From positions 956,286 through 1,020,285 of the forward strand of contig NZ_CP006571.1 in assembly GCF_000583875.1 (NCBI RefSeq): a stretch of DNA of 64,000 bases. Reading direction: 5' to 3'. Numbering within the stretch: position 1 is the first letter of the stretch; each line of letters starts with the position of its first letter. The notes below the pieces were generated by a model, which searched no databases, was not told the origin of the DNA, and saw only the letters and a program-made list of their open reading frames with translations. Source of the DNA: Chlamydia avium 10DC88 (lineage in GTDB: Bacteria; Chlamydiota; Chlamydiia; Chlamydiales; Chlamydiaceae). A program made the position numbers and the translations under genes. This document shows, piece after piece, positions 39,723 to 49,516 of the stretch.

Positions 39723-40229
39723 ATGAGACGACTCTGTAATTTACTTTCTCTATCGCGTATATGGCTAGCCTTGCTTTTTTGCCAGGAAAGAGGGCATCTT
39801 CGTTTATTAGTAATATTAGGGGCTATGGCAAGCGATGTTTTGGATGGTTATCTTGCTCGTCGTTATAAAGCCACAAGTCGTTTTGGTTCAATGCTAGACC
39901 CCTTAACAGATAAGTTTTTCGTATTTGTCTGTGTCGCAATTCTATACTGGGAAAGATCGCTATCTCCTTCTCATTTATTATTAATTTTTGCTCGCGACAT
40001 TTTTTTAGTTTTATTTGCTATCTATCTCTCTGCTGTTCGTGGATGGCGGGGATACGATTATCGTGCCCTATTTTTTGGGAAGATTTTCACAATTGCTCAG
40101 TTTATTATTTTGTTAGGAGTTACTGCTGGAGTAAAGATCCCTGTTATAGGCCTAACCCCGTTAATTGTCTTAGGATGTCTTTACTTTATTGAGCGTGTTA
40201 TTGATTATAAAAAGCAATGTCTTGATTGA
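39723..40229 (+). CDS. pgsA: CDP-diacylglycerol-glycerol-3-phosphate phosphatidyltransferase family protein
   Basis: Integral membrane CDP-alcohol phosphatidyltransferase, 168 residues, expected to make phosphatidylglycerol phosphate. The signature D-x2-D-G-x2-A-R-x8-G-x3-D-x3-D is complete (DVLDGYLARRYKATSRFG then DPLTDK, residues about 38-63). The start NLLSLSRI is typical of PgsA. Several hydrophobic segments follow, with VTAGVKIPVIG toward the end. No clear ribosome binding site precedes the ATG at 39723. PssA-type enzymes share the motif, so the exact alcohol is inferred from length and the N-terminal pattern. Confidence 0.85.
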   Translation: MRRLCNLLSLSRIWLALLFCQERGHLRLLVILGAMASDVLDGYLARRYKATSRFGSMLDPLTDKFFVFVCVAILYWERSLSPSHLLLIFARDIFLVLFAIYLSAVRGWRGYDYRALFFGKIFTIAQFIILLGVTAGVKIPVIGLTPLIVLGCLYFIERVIDYKKQCLD

Positions 40230-40457
40230 CTGTATTAAAAATTTTTTTTAATTAAAAATAGTTAAGGATATTAAAGGAACAGCTTGTATTTTAGGCTGCA
40301 GTACTTTAGAATGGTCCTTTACGCACACTGTGATCTTTTAAAACATGTTGTTTTGTTTCTTCTATAAGTACTTCAGGGATTGGTTTGGCAGTTCCGTGTT
40401 TCTCAAGTACGATGTGTTTGTTCACAAGTCTTTATGCTCTATAATTTGGGGAAGGAT

Positions 40458-42086
40458 ATGCAGTCGTTAGAAGTAAAACCTTTTTCAAGACTGCGGGCCT
40501 ACCTCTGCCCCATATATCGATCAGAATTTCCAAAATTTATTCCTCTTTTTTGTCTCGCCTTTTTTGTAGGGTTTAATTATTGCCTGCTTAAAAGTATGAA
40601 GGACGCCTTAGTTGTCGTGGGTTCTGATGCAGGCGCGGAGGTTATACCGTTCTTGAAGGTCTGGGGAATTGTTCCCGGAGCTGTTATAGTGACTATGATT
40701 TATGGATGGTTAAGTAGTCGGTGTCCTAGAGACACCGTTTTTTATTGTTTTATCGGGAGTTTCCTAGGCTTCTTCTTTCTATTTGCAGCGGTGATCTATC
40801 CTTTAGGCGATAGTTTGCATCTTCACTCCCTAGCTAATAAATTACAGCAATGGCTTCCTCAGGGGTTGCGCGGATTCATTGTGATGATTCGCTATTGGAG
40901 CTATAGTCTATATTATGTGATGTCCGAGCTCTGGAGCTCTGTTATTCTTTCTACTTTGTTTTGGGGGCTGGCTAATGAGGTAACCAGCGTGAAAGAAGCT
41001 GGAAGGTTTTATGCTCTAATAAACACGGGTTTGAACCTTTCTTCTATATTTGCAGGGGAGATTTCTTATTGGATGGGGAAACATACTCTTTTTGTTTTTC
41101 CATTTGTTAAGGATAGATGGCACGAGGTCATGCTAAACTTGACAATTCTGATTATGCTCTCCGGATTAAGTATGATTTGGTTATACCGTCGAGTGCATCT
41201 TCTTACGAAAGATCAATATAATTCTATTTCTATAGAAGACATCCACGTTGCAGAAGAAAGTGTGGCAAGCGCCAAAGCAAAGAAAAAAACAAAGACAAAA
41301 GCAAAAAGTCTTTTCCTTTACCTCATGCGCTCGCGTTACCTTTTAGGTTTGGCTGTTATCGTACTTTCCTATAATTTAGTCATTCACCTATTCGAAGTCG
41401 TATGGAAAGATCAGGTCAGCCAAATTTATAGTTCCCGAGTAGAATTTAATAGCTATATGAGTAGAATAACGACTTTGATCGGTATTATTTCTGTTTTAGC
41501 TGCACTTTTCCTTACAGGACAAAGTATCCGTAGGTGGGGATGGAGAGTTGGAGCTTTGACCACCCCAATTGTTATGCTAGTTAGCGGGATCCTATTTTTT
41601 GGAGCCATTTTTGCTGTGAAAAGGGATATTATGATTTTTGGAGGGCTATTCAATATGGCTCCTATGGTCATAGTGGCCTGGATCGGGGGGATACAAAATG
41701 TTCTCTCTCGTTCAGCCAAGTTCACTTTTTTCGATCAAACAAAAGAAATGGCATTTATTCCTCTTCCTAATGATGAAAAGATTTTTGGTAAGGCTGCCAT
41801 AGATGGTGTTGTCTCCCGTATTGGTAAATCAGGAGGATCATTAATTTACCAAGGGCTGTTAATGATTTTTACTTCTGTAGCAGCAAGCATTAATGTGATT
41901 GCCGTAGTACTCCTTACTATTATGGTTTTGTGGATTACTGTTGTAGCTTTAATAGGGAGGGAATACAACATAAGAGCAGCTAGTTCCCTTACTGAAGATA
42001 CCGCATCTTCACCGCTTACTAGAGTTGCCAGTGGTGAATCTCTGGAAGGAACACCTCCTGATAAAGAAGAAGTCGCTGTACTGTAG
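40458..42086 (+). CDS. npt2: Nucleotide transporter Npt2 (ADP/ATP translocase family)
   Basis: Polytopic inner-membrane nucleotide transporter, 542 residues with about eleven or twelve helices. By position (after pgsA) and length it matches Chlamydia Npt2, known to import ribonucleoside triphosphates with protons, rather than the ATP/ADP exchanger Npt1. The family start [30 protein letters not shown] and the segment [23 protein letters not shown] are diagnostic. I chose the ATG at 40458 because GGGGAAGG lies just before it and the family starts at this point; earlier in-frame starts add unrelated residues. The C-terminal tail is Ser/Thr/Glu-rich. A terminator follows at 42092-42111. Confidence 0.9.
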   Translation: MQSLEVKPFSRLRAYLCPIYRSEFPKFIPLFCLAFFVGFNYCLLKSMKDALVVVGSDAGAEVIPFLKVWGIVPGAVIVTMIYGWLSSRCPRDTVFYCFIGSFLGFFFLFAAVIYPLGDSLHLHSLANKLQQWLPQGLRGFIVMIRYWSYSLYYVMSELWSSVILSTLFWGLANEVTSVKEAGRFYALINTGLNLSSIFAGEISYWMGKHTLFVFPFVKDRWHEVMLNLTILIMLSGLSMIWLYRRVHLLTKDQYNSISIEDIHVAEESVASAKAKKKTKTKAKSLFLYLMRSRYLLGLAVIVLSYNLVIHLFEVVWKDQVSQIYSSRVEFNSYMSRITTLIGIISVLAALFLTGQSIRRWGWRVGALTTPIVMLVSGILFFGAIFAVKRDIMIFGGLFNMAPMVIVAWIGGIQNVLSRSAKFTFFDQTKEMAFIPLPNDEKIFGKAAIDGVVSRIGKSGGSLIYQGLLMIFTSVAASINVIAVVLLTIMVLWITVVALIGREYNIRAASSLTEDTASSPLTRVASGESLEGTPPDKEEVAVL

Positions 42087-42087
42087 T

Positions 42088-42213
42088 TTTTAAAGGGCTT
42101 TAGCCCTTTTTCATCTATTTGTTGATCTGTTAGCTTTTTCTCGATTATTTTGTTTTATCTATTTTTTAAATTTTTTAATTTTATGGTGAGTATGCAAGCA
42201 TTTTGGCGTTTCC
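42088..42213 (+). repeat. Direct repeat copy 1 (npt2 terminator to sohB-like start)
   Basis: This segment matches 42498-42629 over about 125 bases, with some differences. The core from CTTTTTCATCTATTTGTTGA onward is identical over more than 60 bases. It runs from the terminator stem through the sequence around an ATGGTG start and TTTTGGCGTTT. It is the left copy of a tandem duplication. Confidence 0.92.
42092..42111 (+). terminator. Rho-independent terminator of npt2
   Basis: AAAGGGC (42092-42098) and GCCCTTT (42103-42109) form a seven-pair stem with a four-base loop, followed by T. It lies six bases after the npt2 stop. A degenerate copy of the same hairpin (AAAGTGC...) occurs at about 42502-42523, in the second repeat copy. 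Confidence 0.75.
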
Positions 42214-42490
42214 TGCTTAAAAGATCCCTGTTGATCTGGTTGCCTGAGCAATTTTTTCTTGATTTCTTGCCTTAGATTAATTTTCTCTGTTTAAGAGACG
42301 TATAATAAGAATTTAATCAATATTGAGGATTTGAGTAGGGCTTTTTATTACAGTTACGGTAATGAAAGACGTCGTTTTTTAAGTAAAATCTTGCAAAGAG
42401 CAGTGTGAGATTGTAATGCTCAAGGTTTGGATATCTGTAATAATCAAGAGAGTAGCAAAAAATCTAAGTGAGGGAGATCCTTATTGCATT
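42183..42490 (+). pseudogene. Decayed tandem duplicate of the sohB 5' part
   Basis: The frame from ATG 42183 reads MVSMQAFWRFLLKRSLLIWL and stops at 42273 after 30 codons. The real sohB starts MVCMKTFWRFLSRGFLSIL 413 bases later. Similarity continues in patches. 42362-42400 (ATGAAAGACGTCGTTTTTTA and on) matches sohB 42809-42848. 42345-42361 matches the sequence ahead of it. AGTGAGGGAGATCCTTATTG near 42467-42486 matches AGTGAAGGGGATCATCATTG in sohB. The copy has lost about 34 bases and has many substitutions and stops, so it is non-functional. No family other than sohB is needed to explain the stretch. Confidence 0.85.
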
Positions 42491-42497
42491 ATAATCA

Positions 42498-42629
42498 TTT
42501 TAAAGTGCTTTCATAACTCTTTTTCATCTATTTGTTGATCTGTTAGCTTTTTCTCGATTATTTTGTTTTATCTATTTTATAAACTTTTTGATTTTATGGT
42601 GTGTATGAAAACTTTTTGGCGTTTTTTAT
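42498..42629 (+). repeat. Direct repeat copy 2 (upstream region and start of sohB)
   Basis: Right copy of the duplication described at 42088-42213. It contains the degenerate terminator stem, the same roughly 75-base AT-rich upstream region, and the first codons of the intact sohB gene. The offset between copies is 410-413 bases, with a three-base indel. Confidence 0.92.
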
Positions 42630-43606
42630 CTAGGGGGTTCCTATCGATTCTTGGATTATCTACAGGAGTGGTTCTCGCTTTCTTCCTTATTTTACTTTTA
42701 ATTGTTTCTACTTGTGGGATGAATGATGTGCAATTTGTGAATATGGCAGATGCCACAGGAACAGTTAAAGATTTGGGTAAAGAAGCTCCCATTATTGCCG
42801 TTATAGAAATGAAGGACGTCATTTCTTCAAATAAATGCACTGCAAAGAACATACAGGATGCGATTAACGCACTAAGTTCAGATGCTTATAAAAATCGAGT
42901 GAAGGGGATCATCATTGATATGGATTGCCCTGGAGGCGAAGTCTTTGAAATTGCTCGTATTTACTCAACTTTCCAATTTTGGAAGGAGCAGACAAAATGC
43001 CCCATTTATGTTTTTGTGAATGGCCTATGTGCTTCGGGGGGATATTTCATTGCTTGTGCTTCTGATAAAATTTATTCCACTTCGTGTTCTCTCATTGGTT
43101 CTGTAGGGGTTTTATCCGGGCCATATTTTAATGTAAAGGAAGGATTGAATCGCTATGGTATTGAAAGTGATTTACTCATTGCAGGAAAAGATAAAGCCCC
43201 AATGAATCCCTATACTCCTTGGACACCTCAGGATCGTAAGGTACGCCAAGAAGTGATTAATTATCTTTATGGCCAATTTGTGGATGTTGTAGTTGAAAAT
43301 CGTCCTCTAATAACTAAAGAGAAGTTAATAAATGTTTTAGGCGCTCGTTTATATTCTCCTTCACAAGCTATGGAAGAAGGTTTTATTGATGTTATGAATG
43401 TAACAAAACAACAAGTTTTGCAGGATATCGTAACAGCTTGTCAAATTGAGGATAATTATCGTGTTATCGGCTTAGGAAGTAATGGGTGGTGGAAAAAGGT
43501 TATGTCATCAGTAGCAAATAGTCCTCTGGTTACTGGGAAAATTCAACATATTTTCCCTGATGTAGATAGTAACACGGCCTATACATTTTATTATTTGGAT
43601 ACGTAA
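42605..43606 (+). CDS. sohB: Signal peptide peptidase-like serine protease (SohB/SppA, S49)
   Basis: Membrane-anchored S49 peptidase, 333 residues, expected to degrade signal peptides or membrane protein fragments. An N-terminal membrane anchor (residues about 10-35) is followed by the protease domain. The nucleophile serine is in GLCASGGYFIACASDKIYST (about residue 143). A lysine about 51 residues later in AGKDKAPMNPYTPWTP fits the Ser-Lys dyad spacing of SppA. The start could be ATG at 42596 or 42605; no clear ribosome binding site decides it. A decayed duplicate of its first third lies just upstream. polA follows after 29 bases. Confidence 0.9.
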   Translation: MKTFWRFLSRGFLSILGLSTGVVLAFFLILLLIVSTCGMNDVQFVNMADATGTVKDLGKEAPIIAVIEMKDVISSNKCTAKNIQDAINALSSDAYKNRVKGIIIDMDCPGGEVFEIARIYSTFQFWKEQTKCPIYVFVNGLCASGGYFIACASDKIYSTSCSLIGSVGVLSGPYFNVKEGLNRYGIESDLLIAGKDKAPMNPYTPWTPQDRKVRQEVINYLYGQFVDVVVENRPLITKEKLINVLGARLYSPSQAMEEGFIDVMNVTKQQVLQDIVTACQIEDNYRVIGLGSNGWWKKVMSSVANSPLVTGKIQHIFPDVDSNTAYTFYYLDT

Positions 43607-43635
43607 TATCTGAGATAATTATAGGAGAGAACGGG

Positions 43636-46251
43636 GTGACGAAAACAATTTTTGTATTAGATGCATCAGGATTTATTTTTAGGGCGTACTTTGCTCTTCC
43701 AGAAATGAAAAATTCTTCTGGCCAGAGTACACAAGCAATTTTTGGATTTATTCGTTCTATAAATAAATTAATTAAAGAGTTTTCTCCTAATTATATGGTG
43801 GCTGTATTTGATAGCCCCAATAATAAAGAAAGTCGCAAACAAATTTATGCAGATTATAAAAGTAATCGTGAGCAACATGCTCACGATCTTTATCAACAGA
43901 TTCCTTTAGTTAAAGAATATTGTACCTTACTCGGTTTATCTCATATAGAGGCTAGGGGAGTAGAGGCCGATGATGTTATTGCTAGTATCACAAAAACTGC
44001 TGTGGGAAATGGTTATCAGGTTTGTATATGCACAGTAGATAAAGATTTACTACAACTTGTAGGTCCCGACGTTATTATTATTAATCCTTGGAAAAATCCT
44101 CAGGAAATCACTGAGGAGGATGTTAAGAAAATATACGGGGTTCCCCCAAAAAATATTCCTGATTACTTAGCCTTAGTTGGAGATCCTTCTGATAATATTC
44201 CTGGAGTAGTTGGTTGTGGACCAAAGACAGCAAAGACACTTTTAGAAAAATACGTATCTGTTGAGGGGATTTTAGAGAATTTTAATCAATTAACAACATC
44301 AGCGCAGAAGATATTTTCTAAGCAAAAAGAAGTATTACTATTGAGTAAAGATTTAGTGTTGTTAAATGATACGATAGAGGTTCCCTCGTCTATTGAGACT
44401 TTTGTATTTCCTTGTCAGGAGGTATCTCAAGAGAAGATCAATACTTTTTATATGCAGCATGGATTTAAAACTTTAGTTCAAAATTTTGAGAAACAAGCAA
44501 CTCAAGTTAATGTTAAAATTATTAGCAATAGCCACGATTTAATCGATTTACTTCCTTCGCTATATGGGAAAAGTGTTGCTTTTTCTGTAGGCTACTTGGG
44601 AAGTTTTCTTCCATCACTTTCCCTATTAGGGATAGCCTTAGCGTGTGATGGAGAAGTTTATTACATTGATATAGATGGGTCTTCGGATAATCTTATCACT
44701 CCATTAAAAAGTTTTTTTGGTAGAAAAGATACAGAGTTTTATGGGTATAACATTAAAAGAGACAACCATGCATTGAAAAATTCGGGTATTGAAGTACACA
44801 ACATAGCTTTAGATTTAGCTTTAGCAGAACATTTAATTCATGGTGGCGCGAAAAATTCTTTTCAATCTCTGCTTGTGAATCATGGATTAACAGATATAGC
44901 ATGTAAATTTGGGAAGGAATGGGGGCAGTTGAGTCTTCCCATTGCTAAGTCTCCGTCCAATCCTCCACAATATTTCGGAGAATTTGTTTCTTGTTTACCT
45001 TTGATTAAAAAGACTTTATTAGATGAGTTGCAGCAAAAGGGATTGCTAGATCTTTTTTTGAAAATAGAAATGCCTCTAGAAAAAGTTCTGTTTGTCATGG
45101 AACGCAATGGTGTGCCTATAGATACCAAAGTACTTCAAAAGCTTGAGGAGATGTTATCTGAAGAGCTTTTGATTCTTACAGATGAGATTTATATTGCCGC
45201 AGGGGAGTGTTTTAATATTAAATCTCCTAAGCAATTATCAGATGTATTATATAATAAGCTGGGTTTAAAGCCCTTAGACAAAGCATTATCAACAAAAGCA
45301 GAAGTTTTAGAAGGATTGTCTGGTGAACATGAAATTGTTGATAAAATCCTTGCTTTTCGTGCAGTAGAAAAATTGCTTTCTACTTATGTCAAAGCTCTTC
45401 CTAGGCAAGTTGATCCTTTTACACAGAGAATCCATCCAACATTTAATCAAATGGGGACGGTAACCGGGAGATTAGCATGTCAGGATCCCAACTTACAGAA
45501 TATTCCTATACGGTCAGAGAGAGGGAAATTATTAAGACGAGCATTTTGCACGAATAAAGAGGATTCCTATTTTTTATCAGCTGATTATTCTCAGATTGAG
45601 CTAAGATTTCTAGCTCATTTAAGTCAGGATGAATCATTAAAATTAGCTTTTGATTCTCAAGAAGATATTCACACATTTACGGCTTCACAAGTATTTCATG
45701 TCCCTCTGGAAGAGGTTACAGAACAGCAACGTATGCAAGCAAAAACTGTAAATTTTGGTATTATTTATGGCCAACAAGCTTATGGATTATCTAAGACATT
45801 AAAAATTTCTCTTGCCGAATCTCAAAAGTTAATTGATGCGTATTTTGATCGGTATCCTAAAGTCGCACAGTTTATTCACGAAACTGTGAATTCAGCTTCA
45901 GAAAATTTGAAGGTAACGACTTTATTAGGTAGAGAAAGAGTTATAAATAATTGGACAGAATTTTCTTCCTCTCGAGCATCTTCAGGTCGTCTTGCGGTAA
46001 ATACTCGGATACAAGGAAGTGCGGCCGAATTAATTAAATTAGCTATGTTACAACTTGCAGATGCTTTAAAAAAACGCCGGTTGAAAAGCCAAATGCTTTT
46101 GCAGGTACATGACGAATTGATTTTTGAAGTTCCTGAAGAAGAAAAAGAAGAGATGCTAACTTTAGTGCGTGATATCATGGAATCTGCAATGATTTTATCC
46201 GTCCCATTAGTTGTGAATATCTTAATTGGAAAAAATTGGGCAGAATGTTAA
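43636..46251 (+). CDS. polA: DNA polymerase I
   Basis: Repair and Okazaki-fragment polymerase, 871 residues, GTG start at 43636 after AGGAGAG. The N-terminal 5'-3' exonuclease domain shows FVLDASGFIFRAYFAL, VEADDVIAS, TVDKDLLQLV and LVGDPSDNIPGVVGCGPKTA. The middle domain lacks the D-x-E pair of a 3'-5' exonuclease (about residue 313, VAFSVGYLG), so proofreading is absent. The polymerase domain has motif A SADYSQIELRFLAHLS (about 650), motif B RMQAKTVNFGIIYG (about 700) and motif C QVHDELIFE (about 823). The stop overlaps the start of coaE by seven bases. Confidence 0.96.
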   Translation: MTKTIFVLDASGFIFRAYFALPEMKNSSGQSTQAIFGFIRSINKLIKEFSPNYMVAVFDSPNNKESRKQIYADYKSNREQHAHDLYQQIPLVKEYCTLLGLSHIEARGVEADDVIASITKTAVGNGYQVCICTVDKDLLQLVGPDVIIINPWKNPQEITEEDVKKIYGVPPKNIPDYLALVGDPSDNIPGVVGCGPKTAKTLLEKYVSVEGILENFNQLTTSAQKIFSKQKEVLLLSKDLVLLNDTIEVPSSIETFVFPCQEVSQEKINTFYMQHGFKTLVQNFEKQATQVNVKIISNSHDLIDLLPSLYGKSVAFSVGYLGSFLPSLSLLGIALACDGEVYYIDIDGSSDNLITPLKSFFGRKDTEFYGYNIKRDNHALKNSGIEVHNIALDLALAEHLIHGGAKNSFQSLLVNHGLTDIACKFGKEWGQLSLPIAKSPSNPPQYFGEFVSCLPLIKKTLLDELQQKGLLDLFLKIEMPLEKVLFVMERNGVPIDTKVLQKLEEMLSEELLILTDEIYIAAGECFNIKSPKQLSDVLYNKLGLKPLDKALSTKAEVLEGLSGEHEIVDKILAFRAVEKLLSTYVKALPRQVDPFTQRIHPTFNQMGTVTGRLACQDPNLQNIPIRSERGKLLRRAFCTNKEDSYFLSADYSQIELRFLAHLSQDESLKLAFDSQEDIHTFTASQVFHVPLEEVTEQQRMQAKTVNFGIIYGQQAYGLSKTLKISLAESQKLIDAYFDRYPKVAQFIHETVNSASENLKVTTLLGRERVINNWTEFSSSRASSGRLAVNTRIQGSAAELIKLAMLQLADALKKRRLKSQMLLQVHDELIFEVPEEEKEEMLTLVRDIMESAMILSVPLVVNILIGKNWAEC

Positions 46252-46853
46252 AATTATTAAAGATTTCTATTACAGGGGATCTCTCTTCAGGGAAGACCGA
46301 AGCATGTCAGATTTTCCGGGAGTTAGGGGCCTATGTAATTAGTGCCGATAAAGTTTCGCATAGTTTCCTTATTCCTCATTCGCACATAGGTCGTCGCGTT
46401 ATAGCTCTTCTGGGGCCGGAGATTGTTGTTGCTAATGCTTTTGATAGAAAAGCTATAGCAGAAAAGGTTTTTAGTGATATTGCTCTTTTAAAAGCTTTGG
46501 AAGCTATTCTACATCCAGAAGTTTGTCGAATTATTGAGGAGCAATATAATCGCGTATCTCGGGAGGGGAAATATCCCCTATTCATTGCTGAGGTGCCTTT
46601 ATTATACGAAATACAATATGCGGAATGGTTTGATCGCGTGATTCTCATTATAGCAGATAGAGATATTCGTAGAGAAAGGTTTGCTAAGAAAACTAATTGT
46701 TCTGATTTGCATTTTTATCAGAGGTGTTCGCGTTTTTCTTCACAAGAAGAGAAGATGCGTCATGCAGATATTATTATAGAAAATAACGGTACTAAAGAAG
46801 AGTTACGTCGTAAAGTTGAAGAATATTTTTACGCTTTAAAGGGAGCATTATGA
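46245..46853 (+). CDS. coaE: Dephospho-CoA kinase
   Basis: Last step of coenzyme A synthesis: phosphorylates the 3'-hydroxyl of dephospho-CoA. 202 residues. The P-loop is [15 protein letters not shown] (family form TGGIGSGKS, here with Asp and Ser substitutions). [12 protein letters not shown], the [10 protein letters not shown] segment and the ring [23 protein letters not shown] are characteristic. The ATG at 46245 overlaps the polA stop (ATGTTAA); a TTG nine bases earlier is an alternative. The 3' end overlaps rho by four bases, so polA-coaE-rho form one unit. Confidence 0.93.
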   Translation: MLKLLKISITGDLSSGKTEACQIFRELGAYVISADKVSHSFLIPHSHIGRRVIALLGPEIVVANAFDRKAIAEKVFSDIALLKALEAILHPEVCRIIEEQYNRVSREGKYPLFIAEVPLLYEIQYAEWFDRVILIIADRDIRRERFAKKTNCSDLHFYQRCSRFSSQEEKMRHADIIIENNGTKEELRRKVEEYFYALKGAL

Positions 46854-48244
46854 AAGAAGAGCGTGCTTCAGAGGTCTTGCCAAAGGTGAAGGAGAATAAA
46901 AAACATGCAGGTCCTTTGCTACAAGAGAAATCTTTTGCAGGAGAATGTGCGGTAGTCACGAGTTCAGCTGATGAGGCACAGCCTGTTACAATTACTAAAA
47001 TTGCTAAGTTACAAAGGATGGGGATAGAAGAGCTTAATGTATTAGCTCGACAGTATGGAGTAAAGAATATTGGGTCACTAACTAAATCTCAGGTTGTATT
47101 TGAGATTGTAAAATCAAAGTCGGAACGTTCTGATGAATTACTCATTGGAGAGGGAGTTTTAGAAGTTCTTCCCGATGGATTTGGATTTTTAAGGTCGCCC
47201 ACCTACAATTATCTCCCCTCTGCTGAAGATATTTATGTCTCTCCTGCTCAAATTCGTCGGTTCGATTTGAAGAAGGGAGACACAATCATTGGCACAATAC
47301 GTTCACCAAAAGAAAAAGAGAAGTACTTTGCTTTATTAAAGGTGGATAAAATTAATGGGTCAACTCCTGACAAAGCAAAAGAACGAGTGTTGTTTGAAAA
47401 TCTCACTCCATTATACCCAAATGAACGCATTGTTATGGAAATGGGGCGAGAGAATCTTGCAGAGAGAGTTTTAGATCTTACGGCTCCGATTGGGAAAGGG
47501 CAAAGAGGACTAATTGTCGCTCCTCCACGTTCTGGGAAAACAGTAATTTTACAAAGTATAGCTCATGCAATTGCTGTTAATAATCCTGATATTGTGTTGA
47601 TTGTTTTACTTATTGATGAGCGTCCTGAAGAGGTGACTGATATGATCCGCCAAGTGCGTGGTGAAGTTGTTGCCTCAACTTTTGATGAACAACCCGAAAG
47701 ACATATTCAGGTTGCTGAAATGGTCATTGAAAAGGCACGACGCTTAGTAGAACATGGCAAGGATGTTGTTATTCTTCTTGATTCCATTACTCGTTTAGCA
47801 CGTGCTTATAACACAGTTCAACCACATTCAGGGAAAATTTTAACAGGTGGAGTTGACGCTAGTGCATTACATAAGCCTAAGCGTTTCTTCGGGGCCGCAC
47901 GTAATATTGAAGGCGGGGGATCTCTAACTATTTTAGCAACGGCTTTAATTGATACCGGATCACGTATGGATGAAGTGATTTTTGAAGAATTCAAAGGTAC
48001 AGGAAATATGGAGCTGGTGTTGGATCGTCGTCTTTCAGATAGAAGAACCTATCCTGCTATTGATCTCATTAAGAGTGGTACAAGAAAAGAAGAACTGCTT
48101 TACCATCCTTCAGAATTAGAAAAAGTATATTTGTTCCGCCAAGCAATAGCCGATCTCACTGCTATTGATGCCATGCATTTATTATTAGGTAGGCTGAAAA
48201 AGACAAATAGTAATGCAGAATTTTTACTTTCTCTAAAAGAATAA
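46850..48244 (+). CDS. rho: Transcription termination factor Rho
   Basis: Hexameric RNA helicase that terminates transcription, 464 residues. A charged N-terminal extension of about 45 residues precedes the helix domain ([24 protein letters not shown]) and the RNA-binding cold-shock fold ([39 protein letters not shown]). Walker A is [17 protein letters not shown] (about residue 225), the Q-loop is [21 protein letters not shown]. The start overlaps coaE (ATGA). Because several units here lack clear intrinsic terminators, Rho probably ends many of them. Confidence 0.97.
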   Translation: MKEERASEVLPKVKENKKHAGPLLQEKSFAGECAVVTSSADEAQPVTITKIAKLQRMGIEELNVLARQYGVKNIGSLTKSQVVFEIVKSKSERSDELLIGEGVLEVLPDGFGFLRSPTYNYLPSAEDIYVSPAQIRRFDLKKGDTIIGTIRSPKEKEKYFALLKVDKINGSTPDKAKERVLFENLTPLYPNERIVMEMGRENLAERVLDLTAPIGKGQRGLIVAPPRSGKTVILQSIAHAIAVNNPDIVLIVLLIDERPEEVTDMIRQVRGEVVASTFDEQPERHIQVAEMVIEKARRLVEHGKDVVILLDSITRLARAYNTVQPHSGKILTGGVDASALHKPKRFFGAARNIEGGGSLTILATALIDTGSRMDEVIFEEFKGTGNMELVLDRRLSDRRTYPAIDLIKSGTRKEELLYHPSELEKVYLFRQAIADLTAIDAMHLLLGRLKKTNSNAEFLLSLKE

Positions 48245-48462
48245 GCTAAAAAGTTTCTTTCCGCTATTTTCTATAAGTATTTATAGTTAGCTGTTAGCTT
48301 TCCTAATGATAGGGAGTGAAACGTGCAATTATATACTTATATTGTAGCACGCAATCTTCATTGTCGTTGGGTTTTTATACGTGGTTATAACATTACGATA
48401 GGATAGCCTGTTAGAAAGAATTTTTTATTGCATAAGAATATGCAGGATTTAGTTGTTTTCAG

Positions 48463-48720
48463 TTACCCTATGAGAATTTCAGGGAACACGATTAATGTAT
48501 CTTCTCTATCAACGAAGTAGTATTCACAAAGTACTTTCTCTAATTGTTGTTTAGCAAAGTGGAAGTGTGTAGTAAACTCGTGAGTCAGTAAAGAGGAAAC
48601 GGCAGGACTGTAGATCCCTATGTACTCTTTGTTTTTAAAAGTTGTTAGAGTTAAAGGAAAAGCAAATGTCTTCGCTAACTCCTTAGTCAAGGGAATACCA
48701 AAAAATAAACGGATTAACAT
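48463..48720 (-). CDS. Small hypothetical protein with good ribosome binding site
   Basis: I do not recognise this 85-residue protein. The start ATG at 48720 has AAGGAG eight bases upstream on the minus strand, so translation is credible. The sequence MLIRLFFGIPLTKELAKTFA is followed by mixed hydrophobic and charged residues with no clear signal peptide or membrane helix. It ends EDTLIVFPEILIG. It faces the orotate phosphoribosyltransferase gene divergently (56 bases between starts) and is convergent to rho. The opening FFGIPL resembles the start of 2'-5' RNA ligase-like proteins, but the defining HxT motifs are missing, so I do not assign that. Confidence 0.65.
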   Translation of the reverse strand: MLIRLFFGIPLTKELAKTFAFPLTLTTFKNKEYIGIYSPAVSSLLTHEFTTHFHFAKQQLEKVLCEYYFVDREDTLIVFPEILIG

Positions 48721-48776
48721 ATTTTTCTCCTTATAGGGAGAATGTATATTTTGTCAAAAAAACCCAGAGTACAAAA

Positions 48777-49394
48777 ATGATGAGCCTTGAAGAAGAAGAA
48801 CTTCGTGATCGTGTTATTGAAAATCTATATTATATAGGAGCCATACAATGTGGAAATCTCCCCCTGCACGGAGGAACAACACCTATATATGTAGATATGG
48901 GGCTAGTGATTTCTTTCCCTGAAGTGTTACAATCAATAGCGTCATTAATTTGGCGTTTACGTCCAGCATATAATAGCAGTCTACTATGCGGTGTTCCCTA
49001 TACAGCTCTTACTTTAGCTACTTGTATATCTTTGAAGTATAATATCTCTATGGTCTTAAGGAGAAAGGAATTAAAGAATCCTAGTCAAGAAGATAAGATT
49101 AAAGTCGAAGGAGTATATTCTCCAGGACAAACTTGTTTAGTCATTAATGATGTTATTGCTTCAGGGAAATCAATTCTAGAAACAGCACAGGCTTTAGGAG
49201 ACGAAGGTCTGTATGTTCGTGAGTCTTTGGTGTTTTTGGATCGACAGATGGAGGGAAAAGAGGCTTTAGAAGAAGGAGGGATTCAATTACGATCAGTATT
49301 TACTCTGGAGACTTTTGCTAAAGCTTTGCTAGAGAAATGTCGATTAAAAGAATCGGATTCGGTGATTATTTCTAAGTTTTTAGATAATTTATAA
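48777..49394 (+). CDS. pyrE: Orotate phosphoribosyltransferase-like protein
   Basis: Type I phosphoribosyltransferase of 205 residues. It looks like OPRT: an N-terminal ENLYYIGAIQCGNLPLHGGTTPIYVDMG (the family FGxFxLKSGxxSPxYxxxR pattern, loosened), a flexible-loop RRKELKNPSQEDKIKVEGVYSPGQ, and the PRPP-binding motif CLVINDVIASGKSILETAQAL (about residues 120-140). The decarboxylase half of UMP synthase is absent. I recall C. pneumoniae carrying a UMP synthase gene near rho-glgC, absent in C. trachomatis; other de novo pyrimidine genes are not visible here. The product may therefore salvage a different base. ATG at 48777 or 48780. Confidence 0.75.
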   Translation: MMSLEEEELRDRVIENLYYIGAIQCGNLPLHGGTTPIYVDMGLVISFPEVLQSIASLIWRLRPAYNSSLLCGVPYTALTLATCISLKYNISMVLRRKELKNPSQEDKIKVEGVYSPGQTCLVINDVIASGKSILETAQALGDEGLYVRESLVFLDRQMEGKEALEEGGIQLRSVFTLETFAKALLEKCRLKESDSVIISKFLDNL

Positions 49395-49516
49395 ATTTAT
49401 TCTTTTTATTTCATTAGTAATAAAACGTTACTTAAATTAATTTATTTTTTTATTTTTGTTTGTGTAGCCTTTTTATTTGTTTCTATTTTAAAATTGAAAG
49501 TATAGAAGGCAGGCAA

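Noticed and set aside
48323..48350. Imperfect palindrome GTGCAATTATATAC and its partner after rho
   Set aside because: Several mismatches in A/T-rich sequence and no T run; not convincing as a terminator or operator.
48463..48720. Possible 2'-5' RNA ligase-like identity of the small minus-strand protein
   Set aside because: Only the opening FFGIPL-like residues resemble that family; the paired HxT motifs are missing.
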